A stretch of DNA of 64,000 nucleotides from NCBI GenBank assembly GCA_963667425.1, contig OY763407.1:1302001-1366000 (forward strand), in the 5' to 3' direction. The position numbers and the translations under genes were made by a program. Below are positions 1 through 10,800 of the stretch, piece after piece (position 1 is the stretch's first letter; the number at the start of each line of letters is the position of its first letter). The notes under the pieces were generated by a model. The model searched no databases and was not told the origin of the DNA. It was given only the letters and a program-made list of their open reading frames with translations. The stretch comes from G963667425 sp963667425 [NCBI: bacterium] (GTDB taxonomy: Bacteria; UBP6; UBA1177).

Positions 1-2103
1 AAGCTGTAGTGAAATAGGAAGTGGCTTGAAAAAAACATCAGGCATTATGAAAGCGAGAGAAACTGTTCTGTCAATATTTGTAGGAAAAGAAAATGTATCA
101 AAGAATCGCTCAAACTGATCAGGCATGAAAGGTTCAAGCTTTCTATTAAGCTTATAACTGAATTTTCCTATAACACCTGAGCCAAGGATGTTTTTATGCT
201 CAAGTTCTCCAAATATCTGAAAACCTTCATCAGATCTGAGACCAATACCCTGATAAACACGTGTTCTATTTGCTTCTGATATTGAAATTATTATATCTTT
301 TTTCTCCGATGGAGTATCTTCATCAAGAAAATATATTTTAACATTTTCAAACAGTTTAGTCTGTCTAAGCCTTTTTTCGCTTCTTTTAATGTCAAGCGAA
401 GTTATATTTTCACCTGATTCAAAATATAAGGTTTTTCTGATAACAAATGAACTTGTATTGTAATTTCCCCTTACAACAATATTTCCAACCCTTACTTTAA
501 AAATATTGTTTAACTTAAAAAGAAGCTTAACTTTACCGTCATTTTCAATTCTTTCAGGAATAACTTCAGCAAACAAATATCCTTTTTCCTGCAATATTCT
601 CAAAATTTCCTGCTGAATGGATTTTTCCATTTTTTTAGTATAGGGAACAACTTTCTTAAATGAAAGTTCTTCCATTATTTCAGTTTCCAGCCTGAAAGGA
701 ATATTTTTAAGAGCAACCCAGTTGAGCATGTATTTTTTGCCCAAATCAATTTTGACATTTATTTTGAGTTCTGAATTTTCAATGTTTTGAGCAATAGACT
801 TTACAACTGCATCCTTATACCCTTCCTTCTGAAGATAGAAAAGTATATATTCACTTATTTCAGAAAAGAAAAGCTCTGGAACCGCAAACTCTGCCGGAGG
901 GAGTTCTCTTTTATTTTCTTTGGAACGGGCAAGCGTTTTTACTTTTGTATTATCTGTATCGGTATAACCTCCACCTGTCTGAGATCTTGTAACAACAGGA
1001 AGAGGAAGCTGTCTGGCTTCATATATTTCACGTGCAAATTCAGGAATATGAGTTTTAATATAATCTGATTCCTTGCCAGCCCCTTCTATTAAAATATCTT
1101 TTAAAAAAAGCCTTTTCCCTTCATTGACAACAATCTTAAGAGTTCTGAATTTATTTTTTCCATCTCTTCTGTTTTCTGTTTTTATCTTTACAGAAACAAG
1201 AGGATAACCTGCTGCCTGGTAAAAAGATTTTATTTGCAGTTCAACGTCTTCACTGCTATTCTGAAAATCATCAACTGAATTAATTATTTCCCTTATCATT
1301 TCAGGAGCAAAAGAATCAACACCTTCAATTTTCACATCATATTTTGATTCTTTTGCCACTTCAAGCAAAAGAACACCTGTCGTTCTAACAGTATCTATCT
1401 GACGAACCTTTACATCAAGGAACTTTTTTTCAAGAAAAAGATTTCTTATATATTCAATCACATCTCTTACATTTGTATCCGTGTAAGGTAAAAGCCCATA
1501 TTTAAGATTAGAATTCATTTGAAGCTCTCTTTTTTCAATAAAATTAAGATCACCTCTCAGCTTTACACTTCTTATACGTTCTCTTTCACCTTCTGTAATA
1601 TTAACAAAAAGATTGATATTAGCCGAGTCAATAACAGGTATTTCGACACTCACCTTTGCGTTTGCAAATCCTTCATTGCTGTAATATGCTAAAATTTCAT
1701 CTCTTATTTTTACAAGATCTTCTTCCCTGAACTCTCTAAACTTCTTTATACCTGCAGCCTGCTTTATATCCTTGTCCATAAGGGTATGATTACCTTTTAT
1801 TGTAACATCATGAATAAACAGAGATGGCTTTACAAAAAAAGTAATTATATAATCACCATTAACATCCTTATCTCTGTTTACTACAACATTTTTGGCTCGG
1901 CCTGTAGCATATATTAATTTAACTGATTTACGTAGATCTCTAATTGAAAATTCTTTTCCTTCATTAATTTTTATATAAGGTTCAAAATCTTCACGAGGAA
2001 GCTCAGATTCCCATTTAACAGAAACGACATTGGCAGAAAAAACCAAAACAGGAAAAAATATCAGTAGTAAAAACAGCATTTTTGTTTTTATGAAGCTATT
2101 CAA
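1..2103 (-). CDS. TamA/BamA-like outer-membrane assembly protein (3' end beyond window)
   Basis: Open from about 2.1 kb to the left edge, so the C-terminal beta-barrel is missing. The N-terminus is a signal peptide (hydrophobic run FLLLIFFPVLVFSA). It is followed by several POTRA-like beta-alpha-alpha-beta repeats with 'G...' turns such as IKGNHTLMDKDI, then by the start of a barrel-type region (VGNIVVRGN, RVYQGIGLRSDEGF). Omp85 proteins insert or translocate proteins across the outer membrane. The neighbouring tamB-like gene makes a TamA partner role likely, although BamA cannot be excluded from the POTRA region alone. Start choice: TTG at 2103 overlaps the tamB stop and gives a signal peptide with Lys residues. 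ATG at 2079 has no visible ribosome site and no basic n-region. Confidence 0.8.
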   Translation of the reverse strand, partial: MNSFIKTKMLFLLLIFFPVLVFSANVVSVKWESELPREDFEPYIKINEGKEFSIRDLRKSVKLIYATGRAKNVVVNRDKDVNGDYIITFFVKPSLFIHDVTIKGNHTLMDKDIKQAAGIKKFREFREEDLVKIRDEILAYYSNEGFANAKVSVEIPVIDSANINLFVNITEGERERIRSVKLRGDLNFIEKRELQMNSNLKYGLLPYTDTNVRDVIEYIRNLFLEKKFLDVKVRQIDTVRTTGVLLLEVAKESKYDVKIEGVDSFAPEMIREIINSVDDFQNSSEDVELQIKSFYQAAGYPLVSVKIKTENRRDGKNKFRTLKIVVNEGKRLFLKDILIEGAGKESDYIKTHIPEFAREIYEARQLPLPVVTRSQTGGGYTDTDNTKVKTLARSKENKRELPPAEFAVPELFFSEISEYILFYLQKEGYKDAVVKSIAQNIENSELKINVKIDLGKKYMLNWVALKNIPFRLETEIMEELSFKKVVPYTKKMEKSIQQEILRILQEKGYLFAEVIPERIENDGKVKLLFKLNNIFKVRVGNIVVRGNYNTSSFVIRKTLYFESGENITSLDIKRSEKRLRQTKLFENVKIYFLDEDTPSEKKDIIISISEANRTRVYQGIGLRSDEGFQIFGELEHKNILGSGVIGKFSYKLNRKLEPFMPDQFERFFDTFSFPTNIDRTVSLAFIMPDVFFKPLPISLQL

Positions 2104-5100
2104 ATCCATAGTCGAGCCTCACATCAAAACCGATACTTCCATAGTTGGTTTCATAGTCACTATATGAACTGTAATCAAGATTTATATTAAAAATATCACC
2201 TTTATACTTAAGTTCAAGTTTCTGATCTTTTGTATCAACAGGATTGGAAATTAAGGTTACCCTTAAGAAGGGGTAAATCTCCTTCATTGCAGAAAATTTA
2301 AGTACAGTTTTTCCGTCTCTGTCCGTCATTGGTTTAAGTTCAAAACTTGTAAGTTTAAAATTATTCTGAACAGCCTCATTTATTCCTACAATACCTGAAA
2401 CAGCTGATATTGCTATTGAGCCCATATTCATTTGCCCAAATCCTTCATCATCAAAAAGCTCTCCGAAAAGAAGAATAGAATAAACATCTGTCTGCTCTTC
2501 ATATGGATTGGAACTGAGATCGATCTGTATGTCATCAAGATAGCCAAAAATCTTTAAATAAAGCTGATAATTCACCCTCTGGTCATCGTCAGGCAATGAA
2601 CCTCTTGGTCTTACTGAAACTTCAGTCGATGATTCAATATCAAGATAAGGTCTTATCTCTTCGTAAGTATCAATATCTATCATCCCTCTGTCAATTTCAA
2701 ATTCATTGTTCTGAAAATATATTGTTCCATCCTTTAAAGTCACGTAACCTTTTACAATAGGATTTTCAGTATCGCCCGAAACATTAAGATCTATATCAAG
2801 TGAGGTTTTAACAAGGTTTGTTTCAAGGTTTATGTCATTCTTTGCTTTAAGATTGACATTTAAACGAACTGGAGACTCCTTGCCTGTAGATGTTTTTGCA
2901 TAAAACTTTTTAGGTTTTAAAAGAGACTTTATAAGAGTACTTTCAAGACTTATAGTTTTTCTGTATGTAATATTTTTAAGTTCTATGTCACCAGCGACAG
3001 AAATAAGATCATCCTCAGGTATATTAAGTTCAAGATTACTTGAAACTCTCATTTGACCAACTTGCTTGGGTTTTATAATGGCATTATTAAGGCTAAGATT
3101 AAAAATTCCTGAAAAAGCAGGAGTGACTATTCCTGAACCATTAAGTTTTATAACACCGTCACCAAGAACACCTTCAAGATTTTCTGTTTTCCATCCTTTA
3201 TTGGTAAGGATAAATTTTCCATTTATATCTGAAAGAGAAATTGAAAGAGGTTTTATATAAAAACTGAAATTATCAATCAAAGCATCTGCACCATAAAGGT
3301 CACCCTTAAGATAAGCATTTATGGCAATAGAGCCTTTAAGATCCGAAACACTCTTTGAATATTTAGTCTCAAGTCCAGGCATGTATAAAGAACCTTTCAA
3401 TTTGATATCAGGAACATATTCCTTCACTATTCCTTCTATACTGAAATCTGCAACATTACCGCCAAAAGTAGCTTTATTTATAGCAATATTGTTTATTTCA
3501 CCAATTGCAGAAATCGGAGATGTATTTTCAACATAAAGTCCTGTGACAGGTTCTGACAATTTAAGTTTACTTACAAGAATATCAACACCGGCAGTTCCAT
3601 ATTTTATATCTGAAGTAATATCCAGAGCACCAGTTTCAGTTTCTAAATGATAATTATCAATCTTTACACTGGTCTCCATATTTTTTGTAGAAAGATTTGA
3701 ACTTCCCAGAGAAAAGCTTATTCCCTCTCCAAGATTCCCTTTAACATTTAAAGAGTTTGATGTACTCTTATAACGCATATTGGCTGAAAGATTACCTAAG
3801 ACTATATTATCATAAGCCAGTTTCCCCAAAAAGAAGTCACTTTTTACAAGAATATCATCTTTAATATTGCCTGTAACAGAAATATTAAGCTGAGGAGCCA
3901 TAAAGGAAATTGCAGAAAAATCTCCAAATTCAGCAAAGTCTTCAATAAAGAAAGAAGTCATTTTTCCATTTATATCAGCATTAAAATCTCTCCCTATTTT
4001 TCCGGCGATATCAATTCTGGTCCTTTTCTTTGAAACAAAGGCATTATCAATAAAAAAACCATTCTGAAAAGTTCCAAGATGCAGCTTAGCCTTGTTTGCA
4101 TAAACATGTTTTCCATCTCTTATATCAGAAGATTCGAAATAAACATTCGCAGTTTCAATATTTGAATCTATCAGCTTCAGTTTTGCAGAAAGGGTATATA
4201 AACCGTTAACAGGAACCGAAGAGCCTGAAAGTTTGCCGAAATCAGAAATGTCACCGGAAAGATTATTAACCGTAAGATCAAATATTGTATTCTCTCCACT
4301 GAGATCTATAACAGCATTTAAATCGGCTGTTTTAGAAGAACCAAAAGCAATATGATCAGAATTTATATTCATTACAAAATCTTTAAGCAGAAGTGAACCT
4401 TTTACAGAATTAAGATTAAAACCTTCAGCAACGACATTTGAAAGATAAAAATCACCTTTTATAAGAGGATTTTCATATCTTGAAGAAATAAGAGTTGTTA
4501 TTTTTCCCTTTCCCGTAGCATGAAGTCCAAGTAAATTCTCAATTTTACCAACATCAAGCTGACTTCCCTTTATAATATTGATATAAAATTCATCTCCAAG
4601 ACCAAACCATGTATCTTTAAGGAAAAGATTTGTCAGCTTATCTTTTGTAAAAACATTTGCCTTAAAAAGTGAAACTCTTGAAGAATCTATTACAAGATTT
4701 CCTTTAACATAATAAGGTTCAGCAAGTTTAACTATAGTAAAATCATCATCCTTAACATGAAATTTTCTAACTTTAAGATCGGCATCAAGAGCAAGCTTAA
4801 ATCCATCAAGCGGATTCGAAAATTTAACATCACCATCAACAAACATATCAACAATTGTTGAAACATCAACTCGACGCATAATATCTCTAAAGTCGACATC
4901 ATCCATCTTTATTGTCCCTGAAACTGCATTATCGGCAAAAACACCGCTCCCTTTTGCTGTAAGAAATCTTTTTTTGCCTCTCAGAAACGCAAGTTCATTT
5001 ATATCAAACCCTTTAGTATATATTTTTGCATCAAGATCGAAGTCCCACGGTGAAAATTCATTAATCTTTTTTATTCTGCTTTTAAGAATGACATCTGCAT

Positions 5101-5896
5101 CAGGAATGCCTGTTATCTCGGATTTTATCGAAACATTTCCTGAAACACTACCCTTACTTTTAACGCCTAAAACAGAAAAGATTTCTTCAGTCAAAACATT
5201 GTACTCTGCATTAAAAAGACCAGTTTCATCATTGTTTTCTCCATTTATATTTAAAAATGGAGAATCAACATCAAGCCCAAGAATTGCATATTTTTTTCCA
5301 TCAGCCATAAAAGATGCATCAAGAGAAACTTTAAACGGTTTTACTGAAGAGTCCTGTGGCGTCAAAATTACACCAGGAACTTTCAAAACATATTTTTTAT
5401 CACCTTCAAGCTCTATATTTGATGAAAGAATCGATGCAGTCGGAGTCTGTATATTTAAAGAAACACTTTTAACAGAAATTTTACCCAATGGAAAAAAAGG
5501 AAGTTCAAAAACCTTTGGAGAAGAAACTTTCTTTTCCTCATCCTTTTCAGAATCCTTCTTTTTTATATTCTTAGGTTTATCAACTTTAAAATCAACATGA
5601 ACATTATCAATCAAAAGGCTGGAAACAGCCCAGTTACCGTGAAGTTTACCAACAGAAACAGTAAGCTTCCCGACACTTACATTAAGTTCGGAATCCTTAG
5701 CCGGTTTCTGAATTTTCAAAGCATCAATTACCACAGTATCAGGAAAAACATAATCAATATTATTAAAATTAAAGTAAATTCCGGTAACTTTAGAAACAAC
5801 TGTTTTAGCAATAGGAACAGCAATGAAAGCTGTGGTAGCAATTAATAGAAGAAGGGCTAAAAATGTATATATAACAAACTTTAATTTACGCAACAA
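2096..5896 (-). CDS. tamB: TamB/DUF490-family inner-membrane-anchored translocation protein
   Basis: 1266 residues. An N-terminal transmembrane anchor (residues about 7-30, LKFVIYTFLALLLLIATTA) precedes a very long stretch of beta-strand-rich, AsmA-like sequence. The C-terminal DUF490 region includes DVYSILLFGELFDD and ends in alternating strands and a terminal aromatic/acidic tail. TamB spans the periplasm and works with TamA in outer-membrane protein or lipid transport. A charged Lys/Glu linker lies near residue 115. The TTG start is the only plausible one; the nearby ATG four bases upstream is in another frame and stops at once. The next gene downstream is the Omp85 protein, with which it overlaps slightly. 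Confidence 0.85.
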   Translation of the reverse strand: MLRKLKFVIYTFLALLLLIATTAFIAVPIAKTVVSKVTGIYFNFNNIDYVFPDTVVIDALKIQKPAKDSELNVSVGKLTVSVGKLHGNWAVSSLLIDNVHVDFKVDKPKNIKKKDSEKDEEKKVSSPKVFELPFFPLGKISVKSVSLNIQTPTASILSSNIELEGDKKYVLKVPGVILTPQDSSVKPFKVSLDASFMADGKKYAILGLDVDSPFLNINGENNDETGLFNAEYNVLTEEIFSVLGVKSKGSVSGNVSIKSEITGIPDADVILKSRIKKINEFSPWDFDLDAKIYTKGFDINELAFLRGKKRFLTAKGSGVFADNAVSGTIKMDDVDFRDIMRRVDVSTIVDMFVDGDVKFSNPLDGFKLALDADLKVRKFHVKDDDFTIVKLAEPYYVKGNLVIDSSRVSLFKANVFTKDKLTNLFLKDTWFGLGDEFYINIIKGSQLDVGKIENLLGLHATGKGKITTLISSRYENPLIKGDFYLSNVVAEGFNLNSVKGSLLLKDFVMNINSDHIAFGSSKTADLNAVIDLSGENTIFDLTVNNLSGDISDFGKLSGSSVPVNGLYTLSAKLKLIDSNIETANVYFESSDIRDGKHVYANKAKLHLGTFQNGFFIDNAFVSKKRTRIDIAGKIGRDFNADINGKMTSFFIEDFAEFGDFSAISFMAPQLNISVTGNIKDDILVKSDFFLGKLAYDNIVLGNLSANMRYKSTSNSLNVKGNLGEGISFSLGSSNLSTKNMETSVKIDNYHLETETGALDITSDIKYGTAGVDILVSKLKLSEPVTGLYVENTSPISAIGEINNIAINKATFGGNVADFSIEGIVKEYVPDIKLKGSLYMPGLETKYSKSVSDLKGSIAINAYLKGDLYGADALIDNFSFYIKPLSISLSDINGKFILTNKGWKTENLEGVLGDGVIKLNGSGIVTPAFSGIFNLSLNNAIIKPKQVGQMRVSSNLELNIPEDDLISVAGDIELKNITYRKTISLESTLIKSLLKPKKFYAKTSTGKESPVRLNVNLKAKNDINLETNLVKTSLDIDLNVSGDTENPIVKGYVTLKDGTIYFQNNEFEIDRGMIDIDTYEEIRPYLDIESSTEVSVRPRGSLPDDDQRVNYQLYLKIFGYLDDIQIDLSSNPYEEQTDVYSILLFGELFDDEGFGQMNMGSIAISAVSGIVGINEAVQNNFKLTSFELKPMTDRDGKTVLKFSAMKEIYPFLRVTLISNPVDTKDQKLELKYKGDIFNINLDYSSYSDYETNYGSIGFDVRLDYGFE

Positions 5897-5919
5897 TCAT
5901 TTTTCATTATCAAAAAAAA

Positions 5920-5995
5920 TGGAGCGGGCGACGGGGCTCGAACCCGCGGCATCAAGCTTGGGAAGCTTGCACTCTACCAACTGAGTTACGCCCGC
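5920..5995 (-). tRNA. tRNA-Gly, anticodon CCC
   Basis: Complete cloverleaf on the minus strand: acceptor stem GCGGGCG/CGCCCGC, D-arm ACTC-loop-GAGT, anticodon stem CAAGC/GCTTG with loop TTCCCAA (anticodon CCC, reading GGG), and T-arm with TTCGAGC. The discriminator T is followed by an encoded CCA. The gene lies 23 bases upstream of the tamB-like gene, and a T-rich run follows its CCA end. Confidence 0.95.
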
Positions 5996-6009
5996 ATCAG
6001 TTTCTGTGA

Positions 6010-6038
6010 AATATAAATCAGAGATAACAATTCGTCAA
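6010..6038 (-). promoter_or_regulatory. Sigma70-type promoter of the tRNA-Gly gene
   Basis: On the minus strand, TTGACG (6038-6033) and TATATT (6015-6010) are separated by exactly 17 bases. The -10 box lies 14 bases before the first base of the tRNA, so a start a few bases upstream of the tRNA is expected. Consensus match and spacing are good; there is no experimental support. Confidence 0.7.
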
Positions 6039-6194
6039 GTTTTTATATCCGTTTGAAACAATAAAGAAAAAAATGTAGTTAAACATTATTCATCTTGACA
6101 TCGTTACTAAACATCTGCATCAGGCAAGTCATTAGGAACACAACATTAATATTCATCTGTTCTTATGTTTTTTGGGTACTTAATGTTTAAAAAG

Positions 6195-7784
6195 CTATTC
6201 TTCAAATGGACATACACCCTCTTTTTCACAGTAACATTCCATATCCCTTAAAATGTAGCCTGTTTTATACATGGGCTGCCAGAACAGGTATTTACCTTCA
6301 AATTCAGCATAACCATGTCCATAACTGCTCTGCCCTTCCACTGGTTTGGAGCAGTATGTTTTTCCTTTATCTATTCTGTAAAAACAGAGTTTACCATCTT
6401 CCTGATAACCTGATAATGGTAGCTGATAGTTTTCCATGTATAACATTACATTAGATCTTAATTCCATTATCCACATATTTATATAGTTAGTTTCTGTGTA
6501 TGGTATTTCAAATTCCTTTACTACTTCCCATGGTGTTTTTGATATATCCATTATTACAAATTTATTCGTAGGTCCATTTTCTGTTACAGAACGGTATATT
6601 ATTCTATCTCCATTTTCCCGGTCAAATTTGGGAAATCCTGCCTGCTCTCCTTCTCTGCCGACTTTTGTACACTCCTCAACTTTTTGCGGTGATTTCGAAA
6701 GATCGCATAACCATGTTGCATTGGTTCCATAATGGTAGAACATTGCTTTATCTCCCATTATTGAGATCTCTCCTGCTTTACCTTCCGGGTTGCCATAAGC
6801 AAGTGTTATCCAGTTCCATTCTCCTGTTTTAGCATACATTAATGAGCGGTTACCTTCACTTACAGGATTGTCTCCCTTATCCAGATGGTTTACAACCATT
6901 ACTGTCCATTTATCTGTCATATAGGAAGCTGTATCTATCATGGAATCTCTTTCCTTTTCTCCATATACAATTTCATACTTAAAACTATCTTTGTAGGGAA
7001 CAACAGCAACTATCGCCCAATATCCTCTTGTATGTTCTGCATTTGATGCAAATGGGTTCGCAAGAATAACTCCGTTCATATATCCAGGATTATTTAAAAA
7101 TCCAAGAGTTGTATATTTTCCTGTCTCAATATCGTACATTGCAACACGCTGACCTGCATAGCCTGGCTCTGTTTCTATTGGGGTTTTATCTCCTATTCTA
7201 TAGTTCATTGTCCAGAAAACTATTTTACCATTATCCAGATTGCTCTCTTTTCTTGAGCCGGTAAAAGAATTGGCCCATGTATAAGGATTCAGAAAAATGT
7301 CACATTCATGAACAGATTTGGGCATAAGTTCTCTTGGCGTTGGCACAACATCCCAGTTGCATGGCCATGGATAGCATTCTTTAAGATACTCGCTTTCTTC
7401 AAATGCCCCTGCTTTGTATTTGTCATACACCTCTTTATTCAGATCTTTCCATAACGATTTTACACACTGAGGGTCATATTCATCCGGCATGTCGCATGGT
7501 CTGCAGAAGTGTATTGTTCCATCTTCCCTGAAATATGGATATTTAGCATTCATTGTAAGAGGACAATACATGTCTGTATCGTCCTCTTCATTATCTGATG
7601 CTATATCTTCATCCACATTATTATCAGTATCAGCTTCTTCTTCATCTGCTTCTTTTTCATTCTCTGTGTTGATTACATCTTCATCAACTATATCTGAATC
7701 AGTTTCTGTTTTATCCGAGCTGCATGATGTGCAGGAAAGATTAAAAATAACTGTTAATAGAATTAATATTTTTAAGATACGCAT
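6195..7784 (-). CDS. Surface lipoprotein with acidic tether, unknown function
   Basis: 529 residues. The hydrophobic signal ends in NLSC (Cys18) with a second Cys three residues on, suggesting lipoprotein processing, although the -3 residue is not the usual Leu. Residues about 25-70 are almost pure Asp/Glu/Asn/Thr, a flexible acidic tether. The rest is a globular region with scattered Cys pairs and repeated Trp/Tyr-rich strands (for example MTDKWTVMVVN), which could be a beta-propeller; no family is recognised. A good ribosome site (AGGAAA) precedes the ATG. It lies 34 bases downstream of the interrupted protease gene and could once have been in the same operon. Confidence 0.75.
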   Translation of the reverse strand: MRILKILILLTVIFNLSCTSCSSDKTETDSDIVDEDVINTENEKEADEEEADTDNNVDEDIASDNEEDDTDMYCPLTMNAKYPYFREDGTIHFCRPCDMPDEYDPQCVKSLWKDLNKEVYDKYKAGAFEESEYLKECYPWPCNWDVVPTPRELMPKSVHECDIFLNPYTWANSFTGSRKESNLDNGKIVFWTMNYRIGDKTPIETEPGYAGQRVAMYDIETGKYTTLGFLNNPGYMNGVILANPFASNAEHTRGYWAIVAVVPYKDSFKYEIVYGEKERDSMIDTASYMTDKWTVMVVNHLDKGDNPVSEGNRSLMYAKTGEWNWITLAYGNPEGKAGEISIMGDKAMFYHYGTNATWLCDLSKSPQKVEECTKVGREGEQAGFPKFDRENGDRIIYRSVTENGPTNKFVIMDISKTPWEVVKEFEIPYTETNYINMWIMELRSNVMLYMENYQLPLSGYQEDGKLCFYRIDKGKTYCSKPVEGQSSYGHGYAEFEGKYLFWQPMYKTGYILRDMECYCEKEGVCPFEE

Positions 7785-7818
7785 ATAGGTTTTCCTTTTC
7801 TATTTATCTTTAAAGATT

Positions 7819-10800
7819 TTACTTTGAAAGATGTAATTTTCCACTAAAAACCTGATATAATATTCCTTTGTAAGCATATCCTTCTCTTAAGTAGTTTTTT
7901 TCTCCTGACATTTTTGTAAGACCATTTTCTGATGCTTTAAACTGTCCATTTTTACATCCCAAATAAACTGTATCTCCAAAGCTCTGCATTTCTGCATCAT
8001 TACATTTCTGGTTAAAGGAATTACGTTTTTGTGGAGATTTTATATTGCTTATGTCATAGATCTCAACATAACCTTTTGTGCTGAACCATTTAGTTTTTTC
8101 TCTGTAAATATAAAGCTTGTCTTTTACAACTTCAAGGTCTACAACTTCTCCATCTGCTGTTATTGATGAAATCAGTGAAGGATTGTAAGGATCTGAAAGA
8201 TCATATATTTTTACTTTTTTGTTTTCTGCTGTAAAAAGCATACCTTTTGCTATTCTTATATTTTCGCATTTGTCACTATTGATATCTGATTTTTTATCAA
8301 TCGAGCCATCTTCTGCTATTTTAAAGATATCTATTTCTCCATAGTTTGCTGCATACATTCTATTTTCTGAAATTGCCAGATTGTTGGTTTTTCCGTTGGT
8401 TGTCAGTTTTTTCTTTTTCAGTGTTCCATCTGATTCTATTTTTATTCTTCTTATTCCGCTGAGTCCTCCTATATAAAGATTGTTTTTATAGCCTGCAACT
8501 GTAAGTTTGTAATCAAAATAGAGATGAGAATCATAGTTGTAATCTGTAACAGAGTTACATGTTCCATATCTTTCTGTAATTCCGGGATATATTGAATTTC
8601 CTGTTTCTGAAACACAGTAATGGGGCTCTTCTGTATCTAACTGAAAGATATCCACGGTCTCAACTTCTTCTATTTTTATTGAATTATCTGCTGTATCAAG
8701 CTCTATTCTGCTTGTCGTATCGTTTGTTGAAAGAATATTTGTCATAACTATTCTGCCATCAATATTGTTCATTATCAGTTTTTCTGTATCTGCATTTATA
8801 TTGTCATTTATTATCTGCCAGCCATTTGTTTTATCAAATTTCATTACTGATGTACTTTTACTGTTTTCAGGATTATACCTGCCTGTAAGATAAATTCCTG
8901 TTTCTGTCCCTATTATATTTAGAGGGAGGCTGTAAAAAGGTTTAATATCACTTTCTATTTCACTTATTTTACCTTCTGCTAAATCAACTTCTGATATTTC
9001 CATTACGCCATCTTTATCTGCTGCTATATAGATATTTCCAAGTGCAGGTATAAGTTTAACTGATGAATTCATGCCGAGATTTTGCTGTAAGACTTTCTTT
9101 AAAACATAGCTGTCATCTTCTTCTCTTACAATTTTATAAAGAAACTGTGTTACAGATCTTAGCATTGTTGAACCTATAAAGTATATTGTGTTATCATAGA
9201 CTGCAGCTGATTTTATGCTGTTTATCAAATAATCACTATAATTCGTTACAGTTCCTATTTTCTGCCAGTCTGATGATGGTGCGTAGTTTGCAAAAAGTTC
9301 ATAAACATTGTCACTTGTTTCTGAAATTGTATATGTAGCATTTGAATTCATATCTTCTATTACTGCCTGCATTAAAGGAAGTGAATCTATTGAAGATGTT
9401 GTAAGATTAAGATCGCTGTTATTTATATTTATAAAACCGCCATGCTGATATCGTGTAAATGACACATTTCCTGATATAAAGCTTTCCATTGGTATAAGTA
9501 TATTCTGAGCTGATGAATCAAGTAAACCCTGACTGACAATTTCTCTAAACTGTTTCATGATTTCTGCAAGATTTAATGTTGCATTGCTGTATTCAATTTT
9601 AGCCGGCTCTGTATTTGATCTTGATGCTAATGACCATTTGCCGACACTATTATAGTCATTTATGTTTTCTCTTGTAAGAAAGTTTTTAAAATATTCAGGG
9701 TTTACAGAACCATTAATAAGATATCTTTCATCATTTGTTGCATAGTTTGAAGATAAGGTATAGTACATTGGTGTTTTTGATCTGATCTCTCCATTTTCTT
9801 CACATAGTGCGTAGTATTTATAATAGTCATCTTCTCCACAATTGTATTGTGCATATATATCTGCTCTCCAGTTCCAGTATGCTGAAGGTTTTATTGTAGA
9901 TATATTTTGTGATGCTGTTACAGGTCTTTTATAATTTTCTGCATTTTTATAGTTTATATTATCTGCATCTTTTGAATTATCTGTCCATGCTATTTGTGGA
10001 CAGCGTGTTCTTCCATTTACTATAAGATTTGATGCTGTTGCATGAGTGTGACCAATTTTTGTTCCTGACTCAAGTGTTTCAGTTTCACACACTGAATCCC
10101 AATTGTTATATGATGTAAGAGTGCAACCAGTTTTCTCACTGTTCCACAATCCATTAGGGCAGTATTCCTGCAGGTCTGCTCCACAGTAGTGGACTCTGTG
10201 TTTTCCATCTCCATTATTTACTGGAAAATAGTTTTTATAGTAACCACCTGCAATGGATATTGAAATTGTTTTGTTTATTTCACCGAAACCGGTTACTGGA
10301 AGTGATATTGAACCCTTTGGTTTATATGCAATTGAAACAGAGTATCCACCTTCATTCTGAGATCCTGCTGAAGAATCACAGGCATCACCTATGCCGTCAA
10401 GATCATGATCAGGCTGCCATATATATTTATCTCCTATATTAGTATGTTCCCAGTAACCGTTGCCTATAGCTTCCAGTCCTTTTATGATTTCTGATGATGG
10501 ATTTGCCATTGTTTCAAATGGATTCCATTTTTCAGGGCAGTTATCAACAGCATCAATGACACCGTCATTGTCACTATCTTCGCAGGCATCACCTATCCCG
10601 TTATTATTCCAATCTTCCTGGTTTGGATCATAGATTGAAGGACATTTATCATCAAGAAACGGAATCCCATCACCATCGTTATCTATTCTTCCACTGAGTA
10701 TGTCAGATTGCTCTACAATATAAGATATTTTTATATCTAAAGAAGGTTTCTCATTAACTTTTCCCATTACAGCATGACATATTCCTGCTATATTTCCATC

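Noticed and set aside
3066-5845. Plus-strand open frames of 64-208 residues within the tamB region
   Set aside because: Shadows of the long minus-strand gene, with no ribosome sites and low-complexity composition.
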